Assembly (NCBI RefSeq): GCF_000411255.1
Contig: NZ_KE150413.1
Coordinates: forward strand, 1,280,999 to 1,344,998
DNA from: Paenibacillus sp. HGH0039
GTDB taxonomy: Bacteria; Bacillota; Bacilli; Paenibacillales; NBRC-103111
Direction of reading: 5' to 3'
Length of the DNA: 64,000 nucleotides
Of the stretch, positions 1 through 8,536 are shown in pieces (positions within the stretch are counted from its first letter, which is position 1; each line of letters begins with the position of its first letter). The notes under the pieces were generated by a model. The model was given only the letters and a program-made list of their open reading frames with translations. It ran no database searches and was not told the DNA's origin. The translations under genes and the position numbers were made by a program.

Positions 1-465
1 GAAGCCATCGGGACGTACCGGAGCGAGTTCAATTACGCGGACGGCGCCGAACCGGCGGCGATACTCGCTTTGTCCGTCATTGCGGCCGGAAGCGAGGAAG
101 AAGCGGAGGAGCTGGCCGGGGACCATAAGCTGGTCAAGATCCATCTGGAGAGCGGCCGGACGATTACGGTCAGCACCTTGGAACATGCGGAGGAATTCGG
201 TAAGCAGAGCAGCGAGAACTTCACGATCGAGGTGAAGGAGCCTTCGGTGACGAAAGGGACGATCGAAACCGTGAAGAAAGAGCTGCTGGAGCTGCAGCTG
301 GCGACCGGCGTGGACGAATTTATCGTTTTGACCGCGGTCAAAGATTTTGCGAAGCGGGTGCGGTCGTTCGAGCTGCTGATCGAAGCGTTGTCGGGTGCGG
401 ACACGGCGGCTGAAACGGAAGCGGATGCGGAAACAGCCGGGCAGCGAGTATCGGTAGAGGCTTGA
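1..465 (+). CDS. LLM-class flavin-dependent oxidoreductase, C-terminal part
   Basis: The reading frame is open from base 1 and ends at a TGA at 463-465, so only the last 154 codons of the gene are in the window. The segment SVIAAGSEEEAEELA matches the stretch that follows the barrel in bacterial luciferase-like (LLM) monooxygenases of the YtmO/MsnO8 type, and the remainder fits their C-terminal helices. The family uses FMNH2 and O2. A TTG at 70 could be taken for a start but lies inside the domain. An M20 amidohydrolase follows 86 bp downstream, the combination seen in the sulfur-source operons ytm and yxe of Bacillus subtilis. The last ~20 residues are Ala/Glu-rich and unlikely to be structured. 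Confidence 0.75.
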   Translation, partial: EAIGTYRSEFNYADGAEPAAILALSVIAAGSEEEAEELAGDHKLVKIHLESGRTITVSTLEHAEEFGKQSSENFTIEVKEPSVTKGTIETVKKELLELQLATGVDEFIVLTAVKDFAKRVRSFELLIEALSGADTAAETEADAETAGQRVSVEA

Positions 466-551
466 GCTGCCACGATTGGCGGACGGCAATCCGCCGCATC
501 GCGCTTCTTAAGCAATCTTAAGCAGTCTCAGTCGAGAGGAGGACGAAAGCC

Positions 552-1745
552 ATGACTAGCGAAACACTGGCACATCAAGAGCAGCTGGAGGAGCTCGCCA
601 CAAGACTCGTTGAGGTCCGGCGCCATCTGCATGAGAATCCGGAGCTGTCTCACGAAGAATTCGAAACGACGGCTTTTATTAAAGCCTGGCTGGAGGAGGC
701 CGGCATCCGCATCGCCCCTTACTCCCTGCGGACCGGGCTCATTGCCGAAGTGGGGGGGCTGCGCCCGGGACCTGTGGTCGCCATCCGGGCGGACATTGAC
801 GCGCTGCCGATCCGGGAAGAGACCGGCCTTCCTTACGCGTCCAAGATTCCGGGGAAAATGCACGCCTGCGGCCACGATTTTCACACGGCGGCCGTTCTCG
901 GAGCGGCTTATCTGCTCAAGCAGAGGGAAGAGGAGCTTCCGGGCACAGTCCGCTTCCTGTTCCAGCCGGCCGAGGAGAAAGCGAGCGGCGCTCTCAAAGT
1001 GATCGGCAGCGGAGCGCTGGAGAACGTGCGGGCCGTATTCGGGCTGCACAACAAACCCGATCTGCCGGTCGGGACGCTCGGCATTAAAGAAGGCCCGCTG
1101 ATGGCGGCTGCAGACGGCTTCGTCGCCGAGATAGAGGGCCGGGGCTCGCACGCGGCCCTGCCCGAAGCCGGCAGCGATCCGATCGTGGCATCCGCGCAGA
1201 TCGTTTCGGCGGTCCAGTCCATCGTCAGCCGCAACATCAGCTCGCTGGACAGCGCCGTCGTCAGCGTGACGAAGCTGCACAGCGGCACCGCCTGGAACGT
1301 GATTCCGGAGAAAGCGCTGCTGGAGGGCACGATCCGCACCTTCGACGAAGGCGTACGGAGCCGCGTGCTGGCGCGCTTCCGCGAGGTCGTCGAGGGAGTG
1401 GCGGCGGCCAGCGGGACGAAAGCGTCGCTCCGCTGGATCCAGGGTCCGCCTCCCGTGAACAATTCGGCCGAGCTGGCCGCGCTCGCGAGAAGCACGGCCG
1501 AGAGCCTGGGCTACATAGCGGTGACGCCGCTTCCGTCTCCGGCAGGCGAAGACTTCGCCTTCTATCAGCGGGAAGTTCCCGGGCTTTTCGTCTTCGTCGG
1601 GACGGACGGACCGCACGAGTGGCATCATCCGGCGTTCGACCTGGATGAAGCGGCCCTTCCGGTGAGCGCGCAATTTTTCTCGGAGCTGGCTCAGCGTGCG
1701 CTCCTGGAACTCTCCGGGCAGCCCGCAGGCGGAGCAAACGGATGA
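552..1745 (+). CDS. M20-family amidohydrolase (N-acyl amino acid deacylase)
   Basis: A 397-residue zinc peptidase/amidohydrolase of the M20D (hippuricase/IAA-Leu hydrolase, YxeP/YtnL-like) group. Visible motifs are RRHLHENPELS near residue 25, IRADIDALPI near 80, the metal-binding HACGHDFHT near 100, a PAEE segment near 145 carrying the catalytic Glu, and the C-terminal GEDFAFY. These enzymes hydrolyse N-acyl amino acids such as N-acetylated S-alkylcysteines. The start follows AGAGGAGG with normal spacing. The stop overlaps the next start (ATGA), so it is translationally coupled to the MSOX-like oxidase. Set among LLM monooxygenases and a cysteine-synthase-family gene, it probably deacetylates a scavenged sulfur compound; the substrate is inferred. 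Confidence 0.88.
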   Translation: MTSETLAHQEQLEELATRLVEVRRHLHENPELSHEEFETTAFIKAWLEEAGIRIAPYSLRTGLIAEVGGLRPGPVVAIRADIDALPIREETGLPYASKIPGKMHACGHDFHTAAVLGAAYLLKQREEELPGTVRFLFQPAEEKASGALKVIGSGALENVRAVFGLHNKPDLPVGTLGIKEGPLMAAADGFVAEIEGRGSHAALPEAGSDPIVASAQIVSAVQSIVSRNISSLDSAVVSVTKLHSGTAWNVIPEKALLEGTIRTFDEGVRSRVLARFREVVEGVAAASGTKASLRWIQGPPPVNNSAELAALARSTAESLGYIAVTPLPSPAGEDFAFYQREVPGLFVFVGTDGPHEWHHPAFDLDEAALPVSAQFFSELAQRALLELSGQPAGGANG

Positions 1746-2902
1746 ACGGCGGGATGACGTATGACGTCATCGTGGTCGGAGCGGGCTCGATGGGCATGAG
1801 CGCAGGCTATCACCTGGCGAAGCAGGGGGTGCGGACGCTGCTCATCGACGCCTTCAACCCGCCGCACGGGGAAGGCAGCCATCACGGAGAGCCCCGGCTT
1901 ATCCGCCATGCTTACAGTGGAGGGCCCGCCTACATCACGGTGGCGCTGCGCGCCCAGGAGCTCTGGGAGGAGCTCCAGGCGGAGACCGGCGCGGAGCTGA
2001 TGGTCCCGTCCGGGGTGATCAACATTGCGGGTGCGGACGCGTTCCGCACCCGGGCCGAAGACGCCCGGAAGCTCGGCGTCCGTGTCGAGCTCCTGGACGC
2101 GGACGAGATCGGCCGCCGGTGGCCGGGTTTCGAGCTGCCGGAGCATTTCGCCGGGATGTATGAGCCGGACGCCGGCTATCTCTTCAGCGAGAAGTGCGTC
2201 GCCGCCTACCGGAGGCTGGCCGAAGAGGCGGGAGCCCGGCTGCTGACGGATACGCCGGTGCGCCAGCTGAACGTGCGGGAAGGCGTGGTCGCCGTCCATA
2301 CGGACCAGGGCGTGTACTATGCGCAGCAGGCCATCCTCGCCACCGGCGCCTGGTTTCGGACGCTGGAGCCGTTCGTGAAGCTACCCGTCCGGGCGGTCCG
2401 CAAAACGGTAGGCTGGTTTCAGCCGAAACAGCCTCTGTTCGGTGCGGGCCGCTTCCCGGGATTCACCATCGGCGGCGGCGAGGGAGGCTACTACGGCTTT
2501 CCGGACATCGGCGGCGCGGGGGTCAAAATCGGCAGACACGACACCGGCGTGGAATGGACGGCGGGTGAGGCTCTGGAGCCTTTCGGCCGTTACGAAGAGG
2601 ACGAAGGGGATCTGCGCCGGGCGCTGGAAGCTTATATGCCCCAGGCGGCTGGCCGGCTGAACCGGGGCGCCGTCTGCAAATACGAGCTTTCCCCCGACGA
2701 ACAGTTTATGATCGACCGTCACCCGGCCCATCCGTCCGTTCTTCTGGCGGGAGGATTTTCCGGTCACGGGTTCAAATTTGCCAGTGTCGTCGGGGAGATT
2801 CTCGCCGATCTGACGCTGTACGGACGGACGCCGTTCGATATCCGTCCGTTTGCTTTGACGCGTTTTACACAAGGGGCCCAGAGTCCCCGGACGACTGCAT
2901 AA
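1742..2902 (+). CDS. N-methyl-L-amino acid / sarcosine oxidase family flavoprotein (MSOX/MTOX)
   Basis: A 386-residue FAD enzyme with an N-terminal dinucleotide site (VIVVGAGSMGMSAGYHLAK, residues ~8-26), HGEPRLIRHAY near 50, and C-terminal AVCKYELSPDEQFMID. The Cys in that last motif sits where monomeric sarcosine oxidase and N-methyltryptophan oxidase attach FAD covalently. GGFSGHGFKF near 335 is the usual FAD-contact signature. Such enzymes oxidatively demethylate secondary amines, giving formaldehyde and H2O2. The ATG overlaps the stop of the M20 gene by 4 bp, so both are made from one transcript. Its place in a sulfur-scavenging cluster suggests a non-standard amine substrate; that is inference. 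Confidence 0.88.
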   Translation: MNGGMTYDVIVVGAGSMGMSAGYHLAKQGVRTLLIDAFNPPHGEGSHHGEPRLIRHAYSGGPAYITVALRAQELWEELQAETGAELMVPSGVINIAGADAFRTRAEDARKLGVRVELLDADEIGRRWPGFELPEHFAGMYEPDAGYLFSEKCVAAYRRLAEEAGARLLTDTPVRQLNVREGVVAVHTDQGVYYAQQAILATGAWFRTLEPFVKLPVRAVRKTVGWFQPKQPLFGAGRFPGFTIGGGEGGYYGFPDIGGAGVKIGRHDTGVEWTAGEALEPFGRYEEDEGDLRRALEAYMPQAAGRLNRGAVCKYELSPDEQFMIDRHPAHPSVLLAGGFSGHGFKFASVVGEILADLTLYGRTPFDIRPFALTRFTQGAQSPRTTA

Positions 2903-2914
2903 GGAGGAAGAACA

Positions 2915-3397
2915 ATGAGCGGTTCCGGCATTTTAAACGTAGATATCCAACTTTATTTATCGGTTTACGATCAATTGAAACTGGCGGTCGCGGGACTGGA
3001 CGAAGAGCAGCTCAAGCGGAAAGAAGCTCCGGGAAAATGGAGCATTACGGAGGTGCTTGCGCATCTGGCCGACCACAATATCGTAGTCTCGTTTCGCATC
3101 CGGGAAATTTTGGCGGGCTCGGATAAGACCCTGCCGGGATTCGCCCAGGACCCTTGGGTGGAAGGACAGCGGGCGAATGAAAGCGACGTTTCCGAACTAT
3201 TGGACGCTTATGCGGCACTGCTGCACTACAACGCGGTGTTGTTCCGGCGGCTTACGGAGGAAGACTGGGAGAAAACCGGTGTCAATTTCAAAGGGGAGAC
3301 CGTCACCCTGGCGTCTGTCGTGAATGCTTTTACGGCGCATGTGCAAACTCATCTGGCGCAAATCGAACGGATCAAATCACGGGTAGCGGCTGTGTAA
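2915..3397 (+). CDS. DinB/YfiT-family protein
   Basis: A 160-residue four-helix DinB-superfamily protein. [13 protein letters not shown] (residues ~45-57) and [12 protein letters not shown] near the C terminus supply the family's usual metal-binding histidines. The superfamily includes thiol S-transferases that use bacillithiol, as well as proteins of unknown role. It starts 12 bp after the oxidase stop behind AAGGAGG, so it belongs to the same operon. A bacillithiol-dependent role on a reactive sulfur or aldehyde intermediate would fit the neighbours but cannot be shown from sequence. A second, more divergent DinB protein lies at 22023-22553. Confidence 0.75.
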   Translation: MSGSGILNVDIQLYLSVYDQLKLAVAGLDEEQLKRKEAPGKWSITEVLAHLADHNIVVSFRIREILAGSDKTLPGFAQDPWVEGQRANESDVSELLDAYAALLHYNAVLFRRLTEEDWEKTGVNFKGETVTLASVVNAFTAHVQTHLAQIERIKSRVAAV

Positions 3398-3422
3398 GAA
3401 AAGCGGAAGGGGAGGAACGATT

Positions 3423-4748
3423 ATGAGTAAAAAAAGACAGTTAAAGCTGGGCGCGCTTCTGCATGGGGTCGGCGGTAACCCGGCGATGTGGAGACACCCG
3501 GATGCGCAGCCGGACGCGAGCGTGAATATCGAGTTGTACAAAAAGTGGGTACGGAAGGCGGAAGCGGGCAAGTTCGATCTGATCTTCATTGCCGACGGGT
3601 TATATATCAACGAGAAGTCGATCCCGCATTTCCTGAACCGTTTTGAACCGATTACGATTCTGAGCGCTCTGGCGGCCGTGAGTACACACATCGGCCTCGT
3701 CGGAACCCTGTCGACCTCGTACAGCGAACCGTTTACGGTCGCCCGGCAGTTCGCTTCCCTCGACGCCATCAGCGGCGGTCGCGCAGGGTGGAACGTCGTC
3801 ACTTCACCGCTCGAAGGGTCCGCGTTAAATTACGGCAAATCGCATCCCGAACACGATCTGCGCTACAAAATCGCGGAAGAATACTTGGATGTGACGAAAG
3901 GATTGTGGGATTCCTGGGAAGACGACGCCTTCGTGAGGGATAAGGAATCCGGCGTATTTTTCGATCCGGAGAAGCTGCACACCTTGAATCACCAGGGGGA
4001 ATTTTTCTCCGTCCGGGGCCCGCTGAACATTGCCCGTTCCAGACAGGGGCAGCCGGTTATTTTTCAGGCGGGAGCCTCTGAAGTGGGCAAAAACTATGCG
4101 GCTAAAGTGGCGGACGCCATTTTCGCCGGGCAGGAGAACTTGGAAGACGCCGTCCGTTTCTACAAGGAAGTGAAGGAGAGGGCCGCTTCGCACGGGCGTT
4201 CGCCGGACGAAGTGCTTATTTTCCCGGGCATCGGACCGATTATCGGGTCGACCGAGGAGGAAGCGGAACGCAAGTACCAAGAGGTAGCGGATCTGGTGAC
4301 GATCGAGACGGCGCTCGATTATTTGGGCCGTTTTTTCGAGCATCACGATTTCTCGCAGTATCCTCTGGATGAGCCGTTCCCGGATCTCGGCGATCTTGGC
4401 AAGAACAGCTTCCAAAGCGGGACCGACAAAATCAAGCAGGAAGCGAAGGAGAAAAACCTTACGCTTCGTCAGGTAGCTTTGCAGGCCGCAACGCCGAAAG
4501 GACGTTTCGTCGGAACGCCCGAAAAGGTCGCGGACCTTATTCAGGAGTATTTCGAAGCGGGCGCCGTGGACGGCTTTATGCTTTCCGCCGCCGTTCCGAA
4601 CGGCCTGGAGGATTTCGTGGATCATGTGGTGCCGATCCTGCAGGAGCGCGGCATTTTCCGTACGGAGTACGAAAGCGATACGCTCCGGGGCAACCTCGGA
4701 CTGCCGGTACCGGCCAACCGGTATACGAAACAGCCGGAAACAGTGTGA
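3423..4748 (+). CDS. NtaA/SnaA/DszA-family FMN-dependent monooxygenase
   Basis: A 441-residue LLM-class monooxygenase of the nitrilotriacetate/pristinamycin/dibenzothiophene group, the length normal for that group. Family features are MWRHPDA near residue 20, [10 protein letters not shown] near 45, [13 protein letters not shown] near 73, the FMN-phosphate region [13 protein letters not shown] near 118 and a C-terminal [10 protein letters not shown] near 362. It needs FMNH2 from a separate reductase, which is absent here. The ATG follows GGGGAGG. In B. subtilis, relatives (YxeK, YtnJ) cleave C-S bonds of N-acetylated S-modified cysteines, matching the nearby M20 and cysteine-synthase-family genes. 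It is a clear paralogue of the minus-strand gene at 6913-8259. Confidence 0.88.
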   Translation: MSKKRQLKLGALLHGVGGNPAMWRHPDAQPDASVNIELYKKWVRKAEAGKFDLIFIADGLYINEKSIPHFLNRFEPITILSALAAVSTHIGLVGTLSTSYSEPFTVARQFASLDAISGGRAGWNVVTSPLEGSALNYGKSHPEHDLRYKIAEEYLDVTKGLWDSWEDDAFVRDKESGVFFDPEKLHTLNHQGEFFSVRGPLNIARSRQGQPVIFQAGASEVGKNYAAKVADAIFAGQENLEDAVRFYKEVKERAASHGRSPDEVLIFPGIGPIIGSTEEEAERKYQEVADLVTIETALDYLGRFFEHHDFSQYPLDEPFPDLGDLGKNSFQSGTDKIKQEAKEKNLTLRQVALQAATPKGRFVGTPEKVADLIQEYFEAGAVDGFMLSAAVPNGLEDFVDHVVPILQERGIFRTEYESDTLRGNLGLPVPANRYTKQPETV

Positions 4749-4937
4749 GCCGGTTTAATAGAGTTTGGCTGCGTTGCTGCGCTGTTGCGTAGATTATGCA
4801 TGTGGAATTAGTGCCGTGGGCGGGGAGTCCGCTCGTCGGGCGGTCGTAACCTGACCCGTTCTGAAGGGGTTCTTTAGGGCGGACGGGGCTAGTTAAGGAA
4901 CGGCAGTTCAATCCATGGGAACGGGAGTGTGAGCGTT

Positions 4938-5501
4938 ATGAGCCAGTTAAACGATTATTTGGCCGACAAAAAGAAGTCTTTGGAGGAGCGTGAGGAGGAG
5001 CGCAAACGAGTCGCGAATCAGCCGTCGGACGTGCTGAAGGCCAAGGTAAGAGCCAAGGACCGGAGCGGCGTAAGGGAAATCCGTATCCGGAATTTCCAGA
5101 TTCTTAGCGACAGCCTGCCGGATTTCGCCGGATTCGACCTCGGGCCGAATTCGGCGGAGATTCAGCTGGGCGTTCTCGGAAGCTGCCTGACGCACATCAC
5201 GTTGATTCAGGCCGCCCTGCGCGGAGTTCCGCTGGAATCGCTGGAAGTGGAGGTCGAAGGCGAGCTGCATAAGTTTGCCGGAAAAGACGGCTACGAGGAG
5301 ATTCCTTTCTGGCCTCACAACATCCGTTACACCCTGCACATCGAGTCGGCCGCTTCCAAGGAAGAAATCGCCGAGCTTCACCGGGGAGTCGAGGAAGTCT
5401 GCCCTATCTTAAATCTGCTGCAAAGACCTCAGGAAATAACGGGTAAGGTCCTGCATTCTTCCGGCAGCGGAGAGGCGGGAGAAGTAACGATCGGAAGCTG
5501 A
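4938..5501 (+). CDS. OsmC-family protein (thiol-dependent peroxidase-like)
   Basis: A 187-residue protein with the OsmC/Ohr pattern of two cysteines: GSCLTHITLIQAALRG near residue 90 and EEVCPILNLL near 155. The first ~35 residues are charged and helical, outside the core fold. OsmC proteins reduce organic hydroperoxides through the two Cys. The ATG at 4938 was chosen over an in-frame GTG at 4929 because the GGGAG at 4923-4927 is too close to the GTG. It sits between the LLM monooxygenase and the cysteine-synthase gene, and may deal with peroxide or persulfide by-products (inferred). The preceding 189 bp contain no other gene. Confidence 0.82.
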   Translation: MSQLNDYLADKKKSLEEREEERKRVANQPSDVLKAKVRAKDRSGVREIRIRNFQILSDSLPDFAGFDLGPNSAEIQLGVLGSCLTHITLIQAALRGVPLESLEVEVEGELHKFAGKDGYEEIPFWPHNIRYTLHIESAASKEEIAELHRGVEEVCPILNLLQRPQEITGKVLHSSGSGEAGEVTIGS

Positions 5502-5536
5502 CATCGCGATCCGAGAGGCGGGAGGAGGCGGCTCTC

Positions 5537-6502
5537 ATGTCTGCAAGAGACGGAGAAAAGGTTGAAGGTGCCGGACACAGTCCCGCAATGGCGGGCAGCG
5601 TACTGGAGCTGATCGGGGATACTCCGGTCGTCCGTATCCGGCGGCTGTCGGGTGAGAACGACGCCGAGCTTTACGTCAAGCTGGAGTCGTTCAACCCCGG
5701 CGGAAGCGTGAAAGATCGTGCGGCCCGGCATATGATCGGGCAGGCCGAACGGGACGGAAGGCTGCTCCCCGGTGGAACGATCATCGAAGTGACCAGCGGA
5801 AACACGGGCATCGGCATGGCGATGGTGGCGGCCGTCAAGGGATACAGGCTTATCGTAATCATGTCCGATAACATGTCGGCGGAGCGTACGGGAATTCTGC
5901 AAGCGTATGGGGCGGAAGTTGTCCTCTACCCGGCGGAAGAAAAGATCGAAGGCGGCCTCCGCAGAGCCAGGGAGCTGGAAAAGCGGATTCCCGGCAGCTT
6001 CGTTCCCGTCCAGTTCGAGAATGCCGGCAACGCCGACGTTCACCGGTTTACGACCGCTTCGGAAATATGGGAGCAGATGCAAGGAAGGCTGGACGCATTC
6101 GTATGTACCTCGGGCACCGGAGGCACGATAACGGGCACGGGGGAGTCGCTTAAATCCAGACTGCCGGATTTGCGTATTTACGTCGTCGAATCGCGCTGTT
6201 CGCCTCTACTCTCCGGCGGCGAGCCGGGGACTCACCGTATCCCGGGAATCAGTCCCAGCTTTATTCCGCCGGTTCTCAACACGCAGCTCTACGACGAGGT
6301 GCTGCAGATCGGGGACGAGGACGCGCACGAGACGGCCAGAGAGCTTGCCCGCCGGGAAGGGCTGCTTCTCGGGCCTTCCTCGGGAGCGGCCGTGTGGGCG
6401 GGTATGCGGATTGCCCGGAAGCTCGGAAGAGGGAAGAAGGTACTCTGCATCGCTCCCGATACGGGGGAGCGATATTTAAGCACGGGGCTTTACGATGTTT
6501 GA
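5537..6502 (+). CDS. PLP-dependent cysteine synthase / cystathionine beta-synthase family protein
   Basis: A 321-residue fold-type II PLP enzyme. The motif FNPGGSVKDRAA (residues ~54-65) carries the Schiff-base Lys; TSGNTGIGMAMVAAVKG near 88 is the substrate-carboxylate/Asn loop; TSGTGGTITG near 192 binds the PLP phosphate. It makes or exchanges cysteine-type products by beta-replacement on O-acetylserine or a similar donor. The start follows GGGAGGAGG, 35 bp after osmC. It closes the plus-strand sulfur operon and would fix released sulfide into cysteine. Whether it is CysK, CysM or an OAS-dependent CBS-like enzyme cannot be settled by eye. Confidence 0.88.
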   Translation: MSARDGEKVEGAGHSPAMAGSVLELIGDTPVVRIRRLSGENDAELYVKLESFNPGGSVKDRAARHMIGQAERDGRLLPGGTIIEVTSGNTGIGMAMVAAVKGYRLIVIMSDNMSAERTGILQAYGAEVVLYPAEEKIEGGLRRARELEKRIPGSFVPVQFENAGNADVHRFTTASEIWEQMQGRLDAFVCTSGTGGTITGTGESLKSRLPDLRIYVVESRCSPLLSGGEPGTHRIPGISPSFIPPVLNTQLYDEVLQIGDEDAHETARELARREGLLLGPSSGAAVWAGMRIARKLGRGKKVLCIAPDTGERYLSTGLYDV

Positions 6503-6786
6503 AGCCATGCTTCCATTTACCTTAGCAGCTACTGCATCGCCGGAAAGCGGGGGCGTGAACGCAGCGAATGACATTACGCCGGGCGGGGCGCAGAGAAGCA
6601 CACACGCTCCAATGTGACAGCGAACCGTTTGCGTGCCGAAGCAACGGTCATTCACGCAGCGAAGCGCGTAGCACCAAAGCCGGCATCAAGAGCGTAGCGA
6701 AGCAAGCAGCATACGCCCAGCGAGCATCAAGAACGCACAGCAAGCGCGAACGCGTCCAAGCGAGTATACAAGATCGCAGCGAGCCT
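6503..6786. other. Intergenic stretch rich in AGCG/AGCA words
   Basis: No convincing gene is present. From ~6555 to 6786 the sequence repeats short AGCGA, AGCGC, AGCAAGC and GAAGCG words many times on one strand. It lies between two convergent genes and ends at a strong hairpin. The open frame that crosses it on the plus strand translates to a low-complexity Ser/Arg/Lys-rich string running into the antisense of the next gene, so it is not a credible protein. Confidence 0.6.
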
Positions 6787-6838
6787 GCACGTAGAAAAGG
6801 AGCCCGTGGAATCCGGGCTCCTTTTCTACGTGCTTTTG
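6787..6838. terminator. Perfect 20-bp bidirectional terminator hairpin
   Basis: Positions 6787-6806 and 6814-6833 are exact reverse complements separated by the 7-base loop TGGAATC. The arms start with GCACGTAGAAAAGGAGCCCG. The inner part of the stem is A/T rich (AGAAAAGG/CCTTTTCT) and the right arm runs into GCTTTTG. It sits between the convergent cysteine-synthase and monooxygenase genes and could stop transcription from both sides. Confidence 0.85.
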
Positions 6839-6912
6839 CGGCGGCACATACCCGCTGCAAAAGCACGCCACGAAGCAAGGGGCCGCCTTCCGGCACGCTC
6901 GCGAGTGCCCGT

Positions 6913-8259
6913 TTACGGGCGGGATACTTCCTCCCGGGCATAGCGGTTCTCCGGCACGCTCAGACCGAGGTGCTCTCTGAGCGTATCGCCCGCATACTCC
7001 GTGCGGAACAGCCCGCGCTGCTGGAGAAGCGGGACGACTTCCTCCACGAAATCGTGAAGTCCGTCCGGCAGCAGCGGGGCCATCAGCATAAAACCGTCGG
7101 CTGCGCGTTCCGTAAACCACTCTTCGAGCGTATCCGCGATTTTCTCCGGGGTGCCGACCCAGTCTTCCCGGCTGAAGGAGCCCGTAAGAAGGGAGTAGAC
7201 TTCACGGAGCGTCGGATTCTCCCGGGCAATGACAGGCTGATGCTTCCGGTAATCGGATTTGTCCAGCTCAAGGCGGTCCAGCCCCGCATCGGCGGCACGG
7301 GATTCCAGCGTTAAGCCCGCGAAATCGACACCCGGGAAATAGTCTTGCAGGAAGCTGAAACCCGTTTCCTCGGAAATATACGACTCGAGCTGCCTGTATT
7401 TCTCGTCCGCTTCTTCCTGAGTTCGGCCGATTACCGGAAAGATTCCCTGCAAAATGACGACCTCGTCGGGTGAACGGCCGAAAGAGGCGACTCTGCTTTT
7501 GAACGTGTCGTAAAACTCCCGGGCTTCCTGTTTGCTGTATTTGATGGAGAAAATCACTTCCGCCCGCTTGGCGGCGAACTGTTGGCCGGATTCCGAGGTC
7601 CCCGCCTGCACCAGCACCGGATACCCCTGTGGGGAACGCGCGATATTCAGCGGCCCCTCGACGGAGAAGAATTCGCCCCGGTGGTTAAGGCGGTGCATTT
7701 TACCCGGATGGAAGAAAACACCGCTTTCCTTGTCCTGCACGAAGGCGTCGTCCTCCCAGGAATCCCAGAGCCCTGTCACGACCTCGACGAATTCCTCCGC
7801 CCTTTTGTAACGGAAGCCGTGCTCCAGATGATCCTGCGCTCCGAAATTCCGGGCCGTGCTGCCGGACAGATCGCGTGTCGTCACGATATTCCAGCCTGCC
7901 CGGCCTTTGCTGATCTGATCGACGGACAGCAGGGAACGCGCCAGATTGAACGGCTCGATGTAGGACGTGGAAGCGGTGGCGACGACGCCGATTTTGGATG
8001 TGGCGCCCGCAAGCGCGGTAATGAGCGTAAGCGGTTCGAAACGGTTCAGGATATTCGGATGGGAATCCTCATTGATGGCGAGACTGTCGGCGATAAAAGC
8101 GATATCGAACTTGCCGCGTTCGGCCGTTTGGGCGAGCGCTTTGTAATAATCGATGGAGATGCTGGCGCTTCGCTGCGCGTTCGGATGTTTCCACGAGGCG
8201 ACATGCATTCCGGTGCCCACGAGGTAGGCGGATAGCTTGATTTGTCTGTTGGCTGCCAA
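6913..8259 (-). CDS. NtaA/SnaA/DszA-family FMN-dependent monooxygenase
   Basis: A 448-residue LLM monooxygenase, paralogous to the gene at 3423-4748 (shared WKHPNAQ, FIADSLAINED, NRFEPLTLITALAG, GRAGWNIVTT, VGTPEKIADTLEEW). It should oxidise an organosulfur or amine substrate with FMNH2 and O2. The start is a TTG at 8259 preceded by ATAAGGAGG with 7-base spacing, a stronger signal than any internal ATG. It is transcribed divergently from the MetN-like transporter; the shared 277-bp upstream region contains a perfect inverted repeat at 8301-8317. Divergent pairing with the importer suggests the two handle the same compound. Confidence 0.88.
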   Translation of the reverse strand: MAANRQIKLSAYLVGTGMHVASWKHPNAQRSASISIDYYKALAQTAERGKFDIAFIADSLAINEDSHPNILNRFEPLTLITALAGATSKIGVVATASTSYIEPFNLARSLLSVDQISKGRAGWNIVTTRDLSGSTARNFGAQDHLEHGFRYKRAEEFVEVVTGLWDSWEDDAFVQDKESGVFFHPGKMHRLNHRGEFFSVEGPLNIARSPQGYPVLVQAGTSESGQQFAAKRAEVIFSIKYSKQEAREFYDTFKSRVASFGRSPDEVVILQGIFPVIGRTQEEADEKYRQLESYISEETGFSFLQDYFPGVDFAGLTLESRAADAGLDRLELDKSDYRKHQPVIARENPTLREVYSLLTGSFSREDWVGTPEKIADTLEEWFTERAADGFMLMAPLLPDGLHDFVEEVVPLLQQRGLFRTEYAGDTLREHLGLSVPENRYAREEVSRP

Positions 8260-8300
8260 GGGGGTTCCTCCTTATAACCTAGTTCTTTCATAGGAATAAT

Positions 8301-8317
8301 ATGTTAAACATTAACAT
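8301..8317. promoter_or_regulatory. Inverted repeat ATGTTAA-ACA-TTAACAT, candidate operator
   Basis: Seven-base arms are exact reverse complements around a 3-base centre. It lies 42-58 bp upstream of the divergent monooxygenase start, in AT-rich DNA, and ~50 bp from the promoter-like TTGACA facing the ABC operon. The regulator is not identified; a sulfur regulator (CymR- or LysR-type) is a guess. Confidence 0.45.
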
Positions 8318-8364
8318 CAAGCGCCGGAGGCCGTCAATCCTCGTTTTTTATTCTCAAAAGGCGG

Positions 8365-8393
8365 TTGACAAGAGGGGAAAGCTGATATAAATT
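8365..8393 (+). promoter_or_regulatory. Candidate sigma-A promoter for the metNIQ-like operon
   Basis: A perfect -35 TTGACA (8365-8370) precedes the -10-like GATATAAATT. Spacing is 15 bp to TATAAA or 17 bp to TAAATT. It would start transcription near 8400, leaving a ~135-nt leader before the ABC gene. Confidence 0.55.
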
Positions 8394-8461
8394 AAACAAA
8401 AGACATTGGTTTAGTCGGAAATAACTTCATAAGTCATTAGTTGACCAGATAGCTGGAAACT

Positions 8462-8505
8462 AAGCTCTTTACCGGACGGCCGGTAAGATGGGCTTGGTTT
8501 TTTTT
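8462..8505 (+). terminator. Leader terminator (attenuator) upstream of the MetN-like gene
   Basis: The stem pairs AAGCTC (8462-8467) with GGGCTT (8490-8495) and TTACCGG (8469-8475) with CCGGTAA (8480-8486), followed by eight Ts at 8498-8505. The gene on the other side is divergent, so nothing upstream needs terminating in this direction: the hairpin must act inside the leader of the ABC operon. No SAM-I, SAM-II or T-box consensus was recognised in the ~60 nt before it, so the sensing element is unknown. Confidence 0.7.
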
Positions 8506-8536
8506 ATTGAAAAAATTTCCGGGCAGGTGTAGGCAC

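Noticed and set aside
6568-7314. 248-codon plus-strand open frame over the AGCR-rich region
   Set aside because: Low-complexity translation, no ribosome site, and its second half is antisense to the monooxygenase gene.
8398-8505. SAM-I riboswitch or T-box before metN
   Set aside because: Neither the S-box core nor the T-box AGGGTGGNACCGCG sequence is present; reported as an unknown attenuator.
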